From contig NC_090319.1 of the NCBI RefSeq assembly GCF_040869045.1, positions 343,088,302 through 343,152,301 of the forward strand: a DNA stretch of 64,000 nt, read 5' to 3'. The number at the start of each line of letters is the position of its first letter. Within the stretch, counting starts at the first letter, position 1. The position numbers and the translations under genes were made by a program. Positions 21,513 to 32,362 of this stretch are shown here, in pieces. This stretch comes from Eurosta solidaginis. Taxonomy: Eukaryota > Arthropoda > Insecta > Diptera > Tephritidae. Under the pieces are notes generated by a model that worked only from the letters and a program-made list of their open reading frames with translations, was not told the DNA's origin and did not search any database.

Positions 21513-24091
21513 TGAGGTGAAAGACACTTTTTATGAACAATTAGAACGCACATACGAGCGCTGCCCCCGTCATGATATAAAAGTCGTGCTTGGCGACTTT
21601 AACGCCAGGGTGGGCAAAGAAGGTGTTTTTGGCCCTACAGTCGGAAAGTTGAGCCTACACAATGAAACTTCTCCTAACGGACTGAGGCTGATTGACTTTG
21701 CCGGTGCTCGAAACATGGTCATATCCAGCACGAGGTTCATGCATAAAAAGATATATCTAGCTACATGGCTGTCTCCTGGTCGAAATACTCGCAATCAGAT
21801 CGATCACGTTGTGATAGACGGACGGCATGCCTCCAGTGTTTTAGATGTGCGTACGATCCGGAGACCTAACATTGACTCTGACCATTATCTCGTTGCAGCC
21901 AAAATACGCACCCACCTCAGCGCGGCTAAAACCAAAAAACAAAAAACACAAGGAAAGCTAGACGTCGAAAAGCTACAATCACAACAGACTGCCAATGATT
22001 TCGCAACTCAAATCTCACACCTGCTCTCTGAGAGCACAACCTGAAGGAATACAGGAGCAGTGGGAGCATATCTCCAAAGCACTTCGTACTGCCGCCGAGG
22101 AAAAAATTGGTTACCGGCGGCCACGAAAAAACAACTGGTACGATGAAGAATGCCGCGTTGCAACCGAAAGAAAAGACGCTGCCTACAGGGCTACGTTAAA
22201 AGCGAGCGCAACAGGAGGAGTGTGTGAACGCTATCGTGAGTTGAAAAGGGAAGCGAGACGCCTTTTCAGGAAGAAAAAAGCAGAAGCAGAAAGGCATGAG
22301 TGCGAGGAGCTTGAGCTGCTAGCCACTAGGAATAACGCCCGAAAATTTTACCAAAAATACGGCGACAGACGGAAGGCTTTAAGACCGGGGCAAACTCCTG
22401 TAGGAACGAAAACGGCGACCTTGTAACTGATGTCCGGAGAGTGCTTAGATTATGAAGGGGACACTTCTCTGCTCTCCTAAATGGAGGCAGCGATTCACCG
22501 CGCAGAGATGACGAACCCGATCCCGCAATCGATGATCATGGAATATATGTCCCCCCGCCCGATTATGACGAAGTTAGAATAGCAGTAACCAGATTGAAAA
22601 ACAACAAGGCATTGGGCGCTGATGGATTGCCTGCGGAGCTATTCCAGTACGGCGGCAAAGAGTTGGTAAGGCGCATGCAGCAGCTTCTTCGCAAAATACG
22701 GGCGGACGAGTGCATGCCCGACGATTGGAATCTAAGTGTTCTTTGCCCAGTCCACAAGAAGGGGGATACTGCAAAATGCACCAACTATCGTGGAATCAGC
22801 CTTCTTAATATCGCATATAAGGTCCTTTCAAGTGTATTGTGCGAAAAGATTGAAGCCCACCGTGAACCGGCTGATTGGACCTTATCAGTGCGGCTTCAGA
22901 CCTGGAAAATCTACCATTGACCAGATTTTCACATTGCACCAAATTTTGGAAAAAAGCCGTGAAAAGAGAATCGACAAACATCACCTCTTCGTCGATTTTG
23001 AAGCCGGCTTCGACAGCACGAAAAGAAGCTGCCTATATGCCGCTATGTCTGAATTTGGTTTCCCCGCACAACTTATACGGCTGTGCAAAATGGCTTTGAG
23101 CAACACCATCAGCTCAGCCAGAATTGGGAAGGACCTCTGCGAGCCGTTCGAAACTAAACGAGGTTTCAGACAGGGGGACCCCCTATCGTGCGATTTCTTT
23201 AATTTGATGCTGGAGAAAATTATACTAGCTGCAGAACTTAACCGCACTGGAACAATATTATATAAAAGCGTGCAATTACTGGCATATGCTGATGACATTG
23301 ATATCATCGGCCTAAACACCCGCGCTGTTAGTTCTGCTTACTCCAAACTGGAAAAAGAAGCGATAAAGATGGGTTTGATGGTGAATGAGGACAAAACGAA
23401 GTACCTGCTGTCATCGAGCAAAGAGTCAGCGCATACCAGCCATGGCAATCACGCTACTGTTGGCAGCCATAATTTCGAAATAGTAAAAGACTTCGTTTAT
23501 TTGGGACCCAGCATCAACACTAACAACATCAGCTCATAAATCCAACGAAGAATCAATCTTGCCAATAAATGCTACTTTGGACTAGGTAGGCAATTGATAA
23601 GTAAAGTCCTCTCTCGGTGAACGAAAATCATACTCTATAAGTCACTTATCGTACCCGCCCTGCTATATGGGGCAGAAGCATGGAGCATGACAACAGCAGA
23701 TGAAGCGGCTTTGGGAGTGTTCGTGAGAAAAGTTCTTCGAAAGATTTATGGACCTCTACGCGTCGGCGAGTACCGAAGAAGATTTAATGATGAGCTATAC
23801 GCAGACATCCACCTAGTCCAGCGAATTTGAACGCAGCGGCTGCGCTGGCTAGGCCATGCTATGCGAATGAAAGATGATGCTCCGGCCAAGAAAGTGTTTC
23901 TATCGGAATCCGCCTATGGAAGCAGAGGTAGAGGGCGGCCCCCACGCCGTTGGAAGGAGCAGGTGGAAAACGATTTAAACTCCCTTGGTGTGACCAATTG
24001 GCGCCGGTTGGCGGAGCGAAGGAGCGACTGGCGCGCCTTGTTGGACAGCTCTAACCGTTTAGAGAGTTAAGTGCCAATTAGGTAAGCAAGT
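21513..24091 (+). mobile_element. RTE-clade LINE, 5'-truncated, inside the hAT element
   Basis: A 2.58-kb LINE flanked by ATGTGATATTTGA at 21500-21512 and 24092-24104 (13-bp target duplication). Frames in order: endonuclease with VVLGDFNARVG and the IDSDHYLVAAKI motif (21513-22044), a connecting region with NNWYDEECRVATERKDAAYR (22000-22426), and reverse transcriptase in shifted frames from about 22590. Reverse transcriptase motifs are ALGADGLPAELF, CTNYRGISLLN, FRQGDPLSCDFFN and LAYADDIDIIG. The RTE tail RLRWLGHAMRMKDDA ends at about 24070. Several frameshifts and stops make it inactive. It inserted into the hAT element, so it is the younger of the two. Confidence 0.85.
22594..23539 (+). pseudogene. 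RTE LINE reverse transcriptase, frameshifted
   Basis: Two overlapping frames (22594-22920 and 22736-23539) carry one reverse transcriptase. The first has NNKALGADGLPAELFQYGG and KGDTAKCTNYRGISLLN. The second continues from CGFRPGKSTIDQIFTLHQ through FVDFEAGFDS, GFRQGDPLSCDFFNLMLE and YADDIDIIG. The normal YKAFDS block reads EAGFDS, so a key position is changed. A one-base frameshift lies near 22860. Stops after 23539 separate the reverse transcriptase from its C-terminal tail at 23861-24070. Confidence 0.75.
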
Positions 24092-24404
24092 ATGTGATAT
24101 TTGAGAGAGTTTTGTGCATGTACGACATTTTTCATAATTGATTGGTACTAGAAAAGTGTGTGCACACTCATTTGAATACTTATTCTGTGTTGAAAAATGT
24201 TTGTGTTTCATTCAATTACTCCATTCTTTCTTCGAATGAGTTCAGGAGTGCAGTCTTTTCTTCCACTACTGAATGAAGAATGGGTTAACTTTTAAGCCAC
24301 ATTCCTCAACAAGGAATGAATGAATGAAGAGCAAGCATTCTTAAATCAATGATTTAAAATTTCAAATGATTGCACAGTTTTACAGCTCTGTTGTCGACTA
24401 ATAG

Positions 24405-24763
24405 AATTGCTTAATTTTAAAAACCAATTTTTCACCGTCGTCTACTATAAATGACAAAAAATATTGTACAACATATGTATATGTGACGTAGCTGACGTAT
24501 GTCAAAACTCGAAAGTTGGCAAAGGATGACGGATGCAACGACTGATACGTTGCTTATATGGCGTTTACCATTAAAATAATCACAATCAAAACTGCATGTT
24601 ACATAGTTCTATATTTACTTAACTATAATTATCAGTAACATTTTATTTATTATTTAAATTAAGTTTATTAACATTTTTAAATTTATTAAATAACTGCCAA
24701 TAAAATTTTCATTTTGAAATAAAATACAAAGTAAAGTAATTCAAAAATAATTAACAAAAATAT
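24405..24763. other. Intron 4, AT-rich, nothing recognised
   Basis: AT-rich intronic DNA between the hAT element and the solo LTR. No gene, and no repeat that I can name. Confidence 0.3.
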
Positions 24764-25233
24764 TGTGACGAATATTAACATCACTAAGTGACACTAGCAT
24801 CCCTAAGCCGATGCTAAGCAGCCACTCGTATGTACGTAAACAAATCAATCATCATTTACACATGTACATACAAGGCAACAGAGAGATACTCACCATCAGC
24901 CGAAGTAGTCAGTACTCACATATACAGACGCATATGGCTACAAACTACAAATATACATGTAGATGGCTGGTAACCAAGCATGAAGTTCACGAAATTACTA
25001 GACCTTACTAGAGAAATAGGTGAACGAACCGAGAGTATAAAAGCAGCGCAAGCTAAGGCATGACTAAGCAGTTTTGATTTAAGCTCGCTATTGGTTGCGA
25101 AGTTAAGTGTAATTGTGAAGTACTCTCAAAGTAGTCTAATAAAGACCATTTTGGAGTTATTTGTTCAACAGTTTAGCGATTCGAACGTTAGCAGAAGGTT
25201 TGGAATAAGCGGAATTTCACTAAATTCGATACA
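24764..25233 (+). mobile_element. Solo LTR, family A, ATAT target duplication
   Basis: A 470-bp LTR starting TGTGACGAATATTAACATC and ending AAATTCGATACA, with ATAT on both sides (24760-24763 and 25234-25237). It holds a promoter-like GAGAGTATAAAAGCAGCG near 25030 and an AATAAAGACC poly(A)-type signal near 25138. Two related LTRs lie in reverse orientation at 46670-47184 and 47189-47641. No internal region is attached, so it is a recombination-derived solo LTR. The 4-bp duplication fits Ty3/gypsy elements. Confidence 0.8.
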
Positions 25234-25654
25234 ATATAATATATTTAACTCAAGTAGATAACCCTACATTATATACATTTAAAAACTTGCTAGCTACAAA
25301 TGGCTAAGATAATATTCATCCTTAGCGCGAGTTGTTTCTACTCGAAAACATGCATCCCTTACTTTCGCCTTACCGCACTCAATACAACAATATGTAAATT
25401 GCATTGCCTTTTCTATTGTAAAAAAATATTCAACACATTCTACAACTCCTGTTTCTCCAAGCTACGTCTAAAAATCATGTGCTGTTTGGCGTTGGTCTTC
25501 CAAAGTGGGCCAAGTTATTCATTGTGGACAAAGCAACGGTTGCAAAATACTCAGCACATCTAAAAGTAACGCACTGAAAAAGTATTGGCTATGAGCCACC
25601 TCATGGTCCTTTCCAACGCCTTCTTGATGTCCTGCCTCTCCAAAAAAACGAAGA
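25234..25654. other. Intron 4 spacer, nothing recognised
   Basis: An 87-codon frame (25300-25563) is rich in Cys, Phe and Leu and looks like chance. No repeat identified. Confidence 0.3.
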
Positions 25655-25945
25655 CATTCAAGGGGTTGATAAGCGAAATTCACAGCTTCCGCAACCCAAT
25701 TGTCAACCTCACCTACGTGAGGCTAATCCTGTTACAAATGTATCATGCCATATTCCAAGTTCCTTCTGGAATTAGGGAAAGGAGAACCAGCCTAGCAGGT
25801 CCAATGTGGTCATATGAAATCGTTCCCGAGATGGTCGGACTTGTACCTTAATGGTGCTTGTTACCGGAATGTCGCAACAATGATGACACTACCCTAAACC
25901 TTGGAGGAGTGTCTTTATCGATACAACAACAACAACGACATGGGA
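25655..25945 (+). repeat. SINE-like repeat with CAA tail, copy A
   Basis: It shares with copy D (44046-44445) the blocks AACCTCACCTACG, GTGGTCATA, CCCGAGATGGTCGGACT and AGTACCTTAATG (or close variants), and the end CTTGGAGG-GTGTC-TTATCG followed by ATACAACAACAACAACGAC. The 5' part is missing or diverged. Confidence 0.6.
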
Positions 25946-26206
25946 TCCATTTCGGTTGTGTGTGCTAATTTTTTCTCGCGTGTCGGAGTTCATATAGTTT
26001 TAGTCAGTCGAATTTCGGGAGCTCCGAAAACTGGGACCCCTGGTCCGCGACCAATTACTTAATCCGGGACTGAAATAGTACCAAACTAATATTTTATTTT
26101 GGTCGAAAATAAATGAAATTTCTTTGATGTGAATACCGGAACCCGGAAAATGTTCCTTAAAACTGCGATATTACTCTTTAAATTGCATGACTCATGCAAT
26201 ATATTT

Positions 26207-26535
26207 TGTATATGTTGTTGTTGTTGTTGTAGCAATAAAGACACTTTCCGCAGGCTTTGAGGAGTGTTATCAATGTTGATGATCCTTTGCCGGATATAGA
26301 TCTGGTACCTTCCGGTATAAGCCAGACCATCTCGGGAACAATTTAATATAACCACATTGAAACTTCTAGGCCATCCCGCCCACCCCCTAGTTCCATAAGG
26401 AACTCGGAGTCGCTAGAGCCTCGGCGGCTAAATAAACAGGGTTCGCCGAGGGTAGGTGAGGTGGAAAATTGGGTTGGAGAATTTTTCTCGACCAAGGACT
26501 GTCATTTCTAACCCCATTCACTCCTACAACAACAA
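26207..26535 (-). repeat. SINE-like repeat with CAA tail, copy B
   Basis: In the minus orientation it ends in CTACAACAACAACAACA. On the plus strand it reads GTTGTTGTTGTTGTTGTAGC, then TTTGAGGAGTGTTATC, then GACCATCTCGGGAACAATT. It matches copies A, C, D and E. A further CAACAACAACAACA run closes its other side near 26525, so it may be a composite of two copies. Confidence 0.6.
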
Positions 26536-26989
26536 CAACAATTTCTAGCCCATTCTTACTTGGCGAAATTCAGCTCAATGTTGCAGTGGGACCGTCTAGA
26601 CATTTTTAACTACTGCACATAATTACTTGCCAATTACAGGATTATAATAAACATTGCAAAAACGTAGACGCTTGCGACTCGATATGCAGAATTAAAAAAT
26701 ATTTACTTACTACCTTAAATATGTAAGTTAAATCGAATTGGTGTCAACCCCTTAAACTCTGTCGCTTAGGCACTTATTTTAACTATTAAAATTAACTCTA
26801 TAAATGTATTGTGTTTTTGTTATAATATAATTTTATTGTATTTTTTTTTATTGTATTATTTTTTTAATTTTTATTATCATTTTACCTATCTGCGAGGACT
26901 ATGACCTGTAGATAAATAAACAAATAACTAATTTGTGCCTATTATTTATTATTATTTACCTATTATTAATGTGTGTTATCTCTTTCAAG
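26536..26989. other. End of intron 4, AT-rich
   Basis: AT-rich sequence leading to the exon 5 acceptor. The polypyrimidine tract GTTATCTCTTTCAAG ends at 26989. Nothing else recognised. Confidence 0.35.
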
Positions 26990-27147
26990 ATTTTGTAACA
27001 CCTTTAAAGCCATATGAGTTACTTTCAACACCCCAAGTACACCCGCCCGTACCAAAAATTGCTGAACGCGTTAAGCTAAAATGTGGAATCAAGTCAATGC
27101 ATTCCAATCACGTGTCCAAAACTACAACAGATATCCTTAATAATGAG
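26990..27147 (+). CDS. MCC: MCC ortholog, coding exon 5 (residues 318-370)
   Basis: The exon completes a phase-1 codon as Asp and ends at 27147 in GAG before a consensus GTAAGT donor, phase 0. It contains PPVPKIAERVKLKCGIKS. This matches the vertebrate MCC motif PIAKIAERVKLSKTRS, one of the most conserved short blocks of the family. The flanking residues are a Ser/Thr/Asn-rich linker. The exact match of phase and motif order between exons 4 and 6 makes the assignment firm. Confidence 0.9.
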
Positions 27148-27438
27148 GTAAGTTAGCTTACATATAAAAGGCTGGCGACAAAAAGTGTATTTATTTTATG
27201 AGTGAACTAGCAGACCCGGCAGACGTTGTTCTGCCCTAAATTTGGTCTATCTGCATACATTTTAATAAGCTTTTTCCATCTAACCCTGCCCTCCCCCTTC
27301 TACACTTTTTCCTAATCTTTGTATCCACTCCTCCCTCCGCATTTTTCGCTTCATCTATCTCCAACTTCGTCTCATTCTATCTCTTTCTCAGTCTCCTCTC
27401 TTTTCTCTTCTCTCAAGTTTTTTTCATTCTTCTTCATA

Positions 27439-27590
27439 TGTGACCTGGTCTATGAAAAGGTGGCTTATGACTCAAAAAAGAAATTGCGAGAAACAGCTGT
27501 TAAAGATAAACAATGCATTTCTTCAGGACGTTTGTGCTTTTCTTTTTTTTTTTTTGAGTCATAGGCCACCTTTTCATAGACCGGGTCACA
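27439..27590. mobile_element. 152-bp MITE with long inverted repeats and TA duplication
   Basis: The left arm TGTGACCTGGTCTATGAAAA, then GGTGGCTTATGACTCAAAAAA, is matched by an inverted right arm with about two differences (TTTTTTGAGTCATAGGCCACC, then TTTTCATAGACCGGGTCACA). TA flanks each end (27437-27438 and 27591-27592), as expected for Tc1/mariner-type elements. About 45 bases per arm pair, leaving a loop of about 65 bases. No protein is encoded. Confidence 0.7.
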
Positions 27591-27624
27591 TATCTTATTG
27601 CCAGTCCCAGAGGGTGGTATGTAT

Positions 27625-27725
27625 TTTGTTCTATTCCCATTCCGAGTCTCAGTCCCAGTCCCACTCTGAGTCTCAGTCTTAGTCCCAGTCCTAGTCCTAA
27701 TCCCAGTCCCAGTCCGTCTCTGGTC
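27625..27725. repeat. Short CCAGTC/GAGTCT-type tandem repeat
   Basis: Irregular tandem repetition of six-base words such as CAGTCC and GAGTCT. It is low complexity; the protein frames over it are artefacts. Confidence 0.6.
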
Positions 27726-27934
27726 TACTTCCCGGAAAAAAGCAGTAAAATTTATATACCAAATTTCAGGCAAATCGAATAGGACGTATGTAAATAGGCA
27801 TGTGGTTATTATAAATTCATGTCTTTATTTCGGCTTCGCATACATATTTATCAGTTTTGCCAGGTTGATGCACTAAATCGAATATCACAATGAAAATTAA
27901 TTTAATTAGAATTAATAAATTGAATTGAATTGAA

Positions 27935-28735
27935 TTTTAGCTGTATCCGGGTCCATGTTTTGGCCTATATCTCTAGACCCTAGTCACCCAGGGGTGTAAA
28001 ACTTACTCTGTACTAAAGCATACAGAACAGCTTCAATTTGATACCCATAATGTAAAAACACATTCTAGGTGTATCCGGGTCCATGTTTTTGGCGGCATAA
28101 AACTTACTCTCTACTAAAGCACACATCAACAGCTTCAATTTGATATCCATAATGTAAAACCACATCCTAGTGTTACCCTGATCCACGTTTTGGCCTATAT
28201 CTCGAGATCCTAGTCACCCAGGAGTATGAAATATACCCTCTACTAAAGCACTCATCAAGAGCTTTCATTTGTTATCCATATTCTATAAACACATCCTAGT
28301 GTTACCCTGATCCACGTTTTGGCCTTTATCTCGAGACCCTAGTCACCCAGGGGTATGAAATATACCCTCTACTAAAGCACTCATCAACAGCTTTCATTTG
28401 TTATCCATATTCTATAAACACACTTTAGGGGTACCCGGGTCCACGTTTTGGCCTATATCTCGAGACCCTAGTCACCCAGGGGTATGAAAATTACCCTCTA
28501 CTAAAGCACTCATCCACAGCTTTCATTTGATATGCATATCCTATAAACACATTCCAGGGGTACCCGGGTCCACGTTTTGGCCTATATATCGAGACCCTAG
28601 TCACCCAGAGATATGAAAATTACCCTCTACTAAAGCACTCATCAACAGCTTTCATTTGATATCCATATTCTATAAACGCATTCTAGGGGTACCCTGGTCC
28701 ACGTTTTGGCCTATCTCTCGAGACCCTGTGCGTAG
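27935..28735. repeat. Tandem array, seven units of about 129 bp
   Basis: The word CCACGTTTTGGCC, or CCATGTTTTGG in the first units, recurs near 27952, 28081, 28183, 28312, 28440, 28570 and 28699. Spacing is about 129 bases; one unit has lost about 26. Each unit continues with ATCTCGAGACCCTAGTCACC, ACCCTCTACTAAAGCAC and TTTCATTTG-TATCCATA. Left of the array is an AGCAGACCCGGCAGACGTTG word near 27210, and right of it a CGGTTCGTGCGTTCTGGAG word near 28805. Both look like the flanks of one dispersed repeat in which the array expanded. Confidence 0.75.
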
Positions 28736-28894
28736 ATCCTGAATTGTCTTTGATATAAACCTCACGGAGCACGAGGCTTTTCCAACGAATGCAAAACCGT
28801 GGAAATCGGTTCGTGCGTTCTGGAGTTATAGCATCAGGAGGGAAAACCCGACTTATTTTTATATTGAGTGAATAAAAGCAAAACATAACAAGTA

Positions 28895-29366
28895 AGGAAG
28901 GCTAAGTTCGGGTGTAACCGAACATTACATACTCCGCTGAGAGCTTTGGAGACAAAATAAGGGAAAATATTTAAGAGTATTTTAGAAGGGAGTGGGCCAT
29001 ATTTCTATAGGTGGACGCCATTTCGGGATATCGCCATAAAGGTCGACCAGAGGTGACTCTAGAATGTTTTTGTACGATATGGGTATCAAATTAAAGGTAT
29101 TAATGAGGGTTTTAAAAGGGAGTGGCCCTTAGTTGTATATGTAAAAGCGTTTTCGAGATATCGGACAAAATGTGGACCAGGGTGACCCAGTACATATGTC
29201 AGGGTACCGCTAATTTATTTATATATGTAATACCACGAACAGTATTCCTGCCATGATTCCAAGGGCTTTTGATTTCGCCCTGCAGAACTTTTTCATTTTC
29301 TTCTACTTAATATGGTAGGTGTCACACCCATTTTACAAAGTTTTTTCAAAAGTTATATTTTGCGTC
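28895..29366 (+). repeat. TTCGGGTGTAACCGAAC repeat, left arm
   Basis: Starts near GGCTAAGTTCGGGTGTAACC and continues with diverged internal repeats (GGGAGTGG and GAGATATCG words). A LOA-type LINE interrupts it after ATATTTTGCGTC (29355-29366). The right arm resumes at 34942. The copy at 44645-45720 is the same family, with the same start word and the same end block. Confidence 0.65.
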
Positions 29367-29739
29367 CCTCACTAGGGTAGGCACGTTGTCGTTGGTGTGA
29401 GGGCTTAGCCGAGCTCCAAAGCGCCCGACTATGAGGCGGAGCTGTTTAGGACTGACATCTACACCGTTTCGCCTCATAGGAGGGCGGCGGGATGTCGGTG
29501 ACCAAGAACTGCCAACCCCGTAATCCAGGGTGTTATGCGGACCGTGCCTATTGGACGATTTGCAGCCAGGGGATAAATTCAGCTGTATTCGAACGGAGCC
29601 TTGCCGATACCGGGCCACCTCGGGAAATATTGATGGCCTTACCACAGTAAGGGGCGCTGCTGTGGCGGACGGTTCTTTCCCCGTATATAATACTGGACCG
29701 CTGAGCCCGCCTTGTCGGGCGGGTGGTCGTACGACCAAG

Positions 29740-30618
29740 ATGAACGACTCATTACCTGATTGTAATAAGAACGATGATAAGAGGAGGACTGAGTCGCAAG
29801 CCAAGGACGACAAATATGCATTAAGCGATGCGTCGGACTCGGGGAGCGAGAGTGCTGATTCAGTGAACTCCATGTTGGAGAAGCACACAAATGAAAACGG
29901 AGTAGAAGAGTGGAGAAGAGTACGGAGCAGAGGAAGCAAAAGAGCTCTCTCGCAGTACCGTGCAGCACTAAGAATTGTACAACGCTTGGGAGCAGTGGTC
30001 GACCCAACAGAAGTGGAGATCGAGCGCTTAGAATGGGCCCATGAGGCGGTAGAAGTAGGTAGAAGGCAGATCAAAAGGTTTGCTGCGAGAAATCCTCGGT
30101 TCTGCAACCAGTACGAGGAGGAAGAAGCGTCGAATGGCAGAATGAAGAGGGAACGTTCGGCGGAAGGCGACAAGCCTGCTTTCAAGAGGCCGAAAGGACC
30201 CAGTCCTAGAGCCGCGAGGCAGGGTAGTCGCATAGACAAGACAAGTAGGCCCAAAGCTGTAAGACAGATGGGCCCCAATAGCGAGGTAGCAACTACCTCG
30301 AAAGCTGCGAGTCAGAGGGAAGTTCCAACTACGGAAGAAGGAGATAAGCCAAAGGGAGATAATGCTAAGACTCCGGCCTTCTCGGAGGTGCTAAAGGGAG
30401 TTAACGCAAAGACTCCGGCTTTCTCGGAGGTGCCAAAGGGTGATAACACTAAGACTCCGGCTTTTTCCGAGAAGATAAGTGATGTGGCAAAGCAGTCACT
30501 GGCTGTAGCGCTGGTTGATCGTAGCAGTCCTTTCGGACAAATGACTACTGAAAGGTGGAGATCTGTGGAAACGGAGCTTATTAGCTTAATGCTTAAGATG
30601 ATGGGATCAACCAAGTAA
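29740..30618 (+). pseudogene. LOA LINE ORF1, 292 residues
   Basis: Open from ATG at 29740 (MNDSLPDCNKND) to TAA at 30618. It is highly charged. It has an acidic Ser/Asp stretch, a helical segment (SQYRAALRIVQRLG, then EVEIERLEWAHEAVEVGRRQ), a basic Lys/Arg/Pro stretch, and three copies of an imperfect repeat around KTPAFSEV (about 30360-30475). The protein presumably coats element RNA, as LINE ORF1 products do. The frame is also open upstream of the ATG, but codes for nothing recognisable there. The ORF itself is intact although the element as a whole is not. Confidence 0.6.
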
Positions 30619-30657
30619 GCCCCTTCCAACCTTTGATTCGGGGGATGGTATAATGGT

Positions 30658-31104
30658 GTGAAGATGATAGCGTGCGACAACATCGCGAGCTTGCGGTGGC
30701 TGGAGGAAGTGGTTCCAAACCTCCAAAGGCAAGGCACGAACGCGCAGTTTGAGGTGGTGGATAAGGCGCAAATCCCCACGGTACCAAAACTTAAGGTATG
30801 GATACCATGCGTGATAAAGTCGGAGGATACACTGCGACTTCTGCAGAATCAGAATCCAAACATACCGACACAGGATTGGAAGGTACTTACTGTATCTCGG
30901 CCTACCGAGGAAGGTCAGTTCTACATCTTCCAAATAAACAAGCTGGCGGAGCATATTTTGTATACGCAGCTTGGCAAAATGTCCTTTGGCACTGGCAAAA
31001 TTTACATACGACTCAGGAAAAGAAGTCCCGAGGATAAAAATCCTAACACGCTAGAGGTGGGCGAAGGCGAAAAGGACCTCAAAAGCCTAAGGGAAAAAAG
31101 ATAG
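30658..31104 (+). pseudogene. LOA LINE ORF1 C-terminal region, DUF4780-like
   Basis: The frame reads MIACDNIASLRWLEEVVPNL, then PKLKVWIPCV, NIPTQDWKVLTV and GTGKIYIRLRK. This strand-helix pattern resembles the DUF4780 domain common in insect LINE ORF1 proteins. It is separated from the first ORF1 frame by a stop at 30618 and a short gap, so one ancestral ORF1 has probably been split by mutation. Confidence 0.5.
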
Positions 31105-31339
31105 GTGGAGGTCGCCGACGTCACCACGAAGGTGTTAGAAGAGCACCAACCGCCAAATGGTGCTTTGACTCGCACAGAGGAACAGCCGGCACAACAGTTA
31201 CGAGAGGCTGAAGGGGGCCTCGAACACTCTAAACCAAAAGGGCAAGGGGAGGACGACGACGTCATGACGAAGGTGCTGGTGGGGGACAAACAGCCCAATG
31301 GTGCTGTGAGTCCTACAGATAAACCTCCAACGCAGTAAA

Positions 31340-32339
31340 GTGGCGTCGAGCGAACTCCTAACCCTGGAGGAGGGTTCGTTTGACGTGGCGCTGATCCAGG
31401 AGCCGTGGCTCTCATCGGGAGGAAAGGTTTCTGGACTTAGCGCGCGGGTTTGGCGTTTACTACGCGCAAACGGAAGGACGGGTGCGAGCTGTAGTAATGG
31501 TAAGGAAACAGCTGCATTCATATATGCTGCCTAATTACACTACTGAGGACCTCGTAGTGGTGGCCTTTGAGCTAAAGAATAAGCAGGCATTTATCCTGGC
31601 GTCCTGCTAGATGGCACATGCTGCGGAGGTTCCACTGATGGAGTGTAAAAGGCTAGTACAGGAGGAAAGGAGCAAAGGGCGGTTGGTCATAGGCACAGAT
31701 GCAAATACGCACCACAATGAGTGGGGAGGGGCAGATACGAACGAGAGAGGTGAATCTCTATTTTGTTACATTCTGCAAACCAATTTGCAGATAGTCAACA
31801 GGGGAAATGTCCCTACATACATTGGTCCAACATCCAGCAATGTTCTGGATATTACATTGAGCTCCGAGCGTGATATATCAAGGTATGATTGGATGGTTCT
31901 TGATAGACCATCCTTCTCCGACCATGCGTATATCAGCTTCAGCATCCCCCTAAAGAGGGTAGAGAAGGGAGGAACCTTTAGAAACCCTAGGTCAACGAAC
32001 TGGACTAAATTCCAGAAACAGGTAGACACAAAACTGGGACAACCCAAAGAGGTTGCCAATGTGGAGGAAATAGAGGAGTCGAATGAATTCCTAACAAGGA
32101 CGCTTCTGACTGCGTATAACAAAGCTTGCCCTCTAAGAAGATTCAGGGGAAAAGCAAAACCGCCATGGTGGAGCAATGAGCTGAGTCTTCTAAAGAGACA
32201 GGTAAAAGAAATGTTTAAGCTCGCAAAGACCTCGGAAAGCGAAGCGTGTCGGGACGAGTATAGGGATCTCCTGAGGATCTACAAGCGTGAAATTTCCAGG
32301 GCGAGAGAATCTCATAGAAAAGTTTCTGTACGGACATAG
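31340..32339 (+). pseudogene. LOA LINE endonuclease, broken
   Basis: The start reads SFDVALIQEPWLSSGGKVSG (31378 onward) with the catalytic Glu block. After a frameshift near 31500 the domain continues through GRLVIGTDANTHHNEWG (31680) and the FSDHAYISFSI motif (31915). It ends with the basic linker AKPPWWSNELSLLKRQVKEM. A stop at 31608-31610 and a frame change near 32340 break it from its neighbours. Confidence 0.65.
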
Positions 32340-32362
32340 AGTGCTCGAGCGAAACAGCACGG

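Larger units (their letters stand above)
19810..24390. mobile_element. Non-autonomous hAT-type DNA transposon with 8-bp duplication
   Basis: The ends are CAGAGCTGTAAAA and its perfect inverted copy TTTTACAGCTCTG. TTGTCGAC lies immediately outside both (19802-19809 and 24391-24398). An 8-bp duplication and a CAGAG terminus are diagnostic of the hAT superfamily. Both subterminal regions (about 19835-20065 and 24160-24345) are crowded with GAATG/CATTC words in both orientations, like hAT transposase-binding repeats. Excluding the RTE LINE inserted at 21513-24091, the element is about 2.0 kb. I see no hAT transposase domain in it; the largest internal frames are under 90 codons. Confidence 0.85.

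Noticed and set aside
27465..27773. 102-codon minus-strand frame rich in Thr, Gly and Arg
   Set aside because: It is a translation of the short tandem repeat and half of a MITE.
27935..28735. Regular repeat spacing reminiscent of a CRISPR array
   Set aside because: Units of 129 bp are homologous over their full length, with no unique spacers, in a eukaryotic intron; it is a tandem array.
29346..30278. 310-codon minus-strand frame opposite LOA ORF1
   Set aside because: It is the antisense shadow of ORF1 and has no domain; the plus-strand frame fits the LINE order.
30312..31521. Several minus-strand frames of 100-155 codons
   Set aside because: All are shadows of the LOA ORF1 and endonuclease frames.
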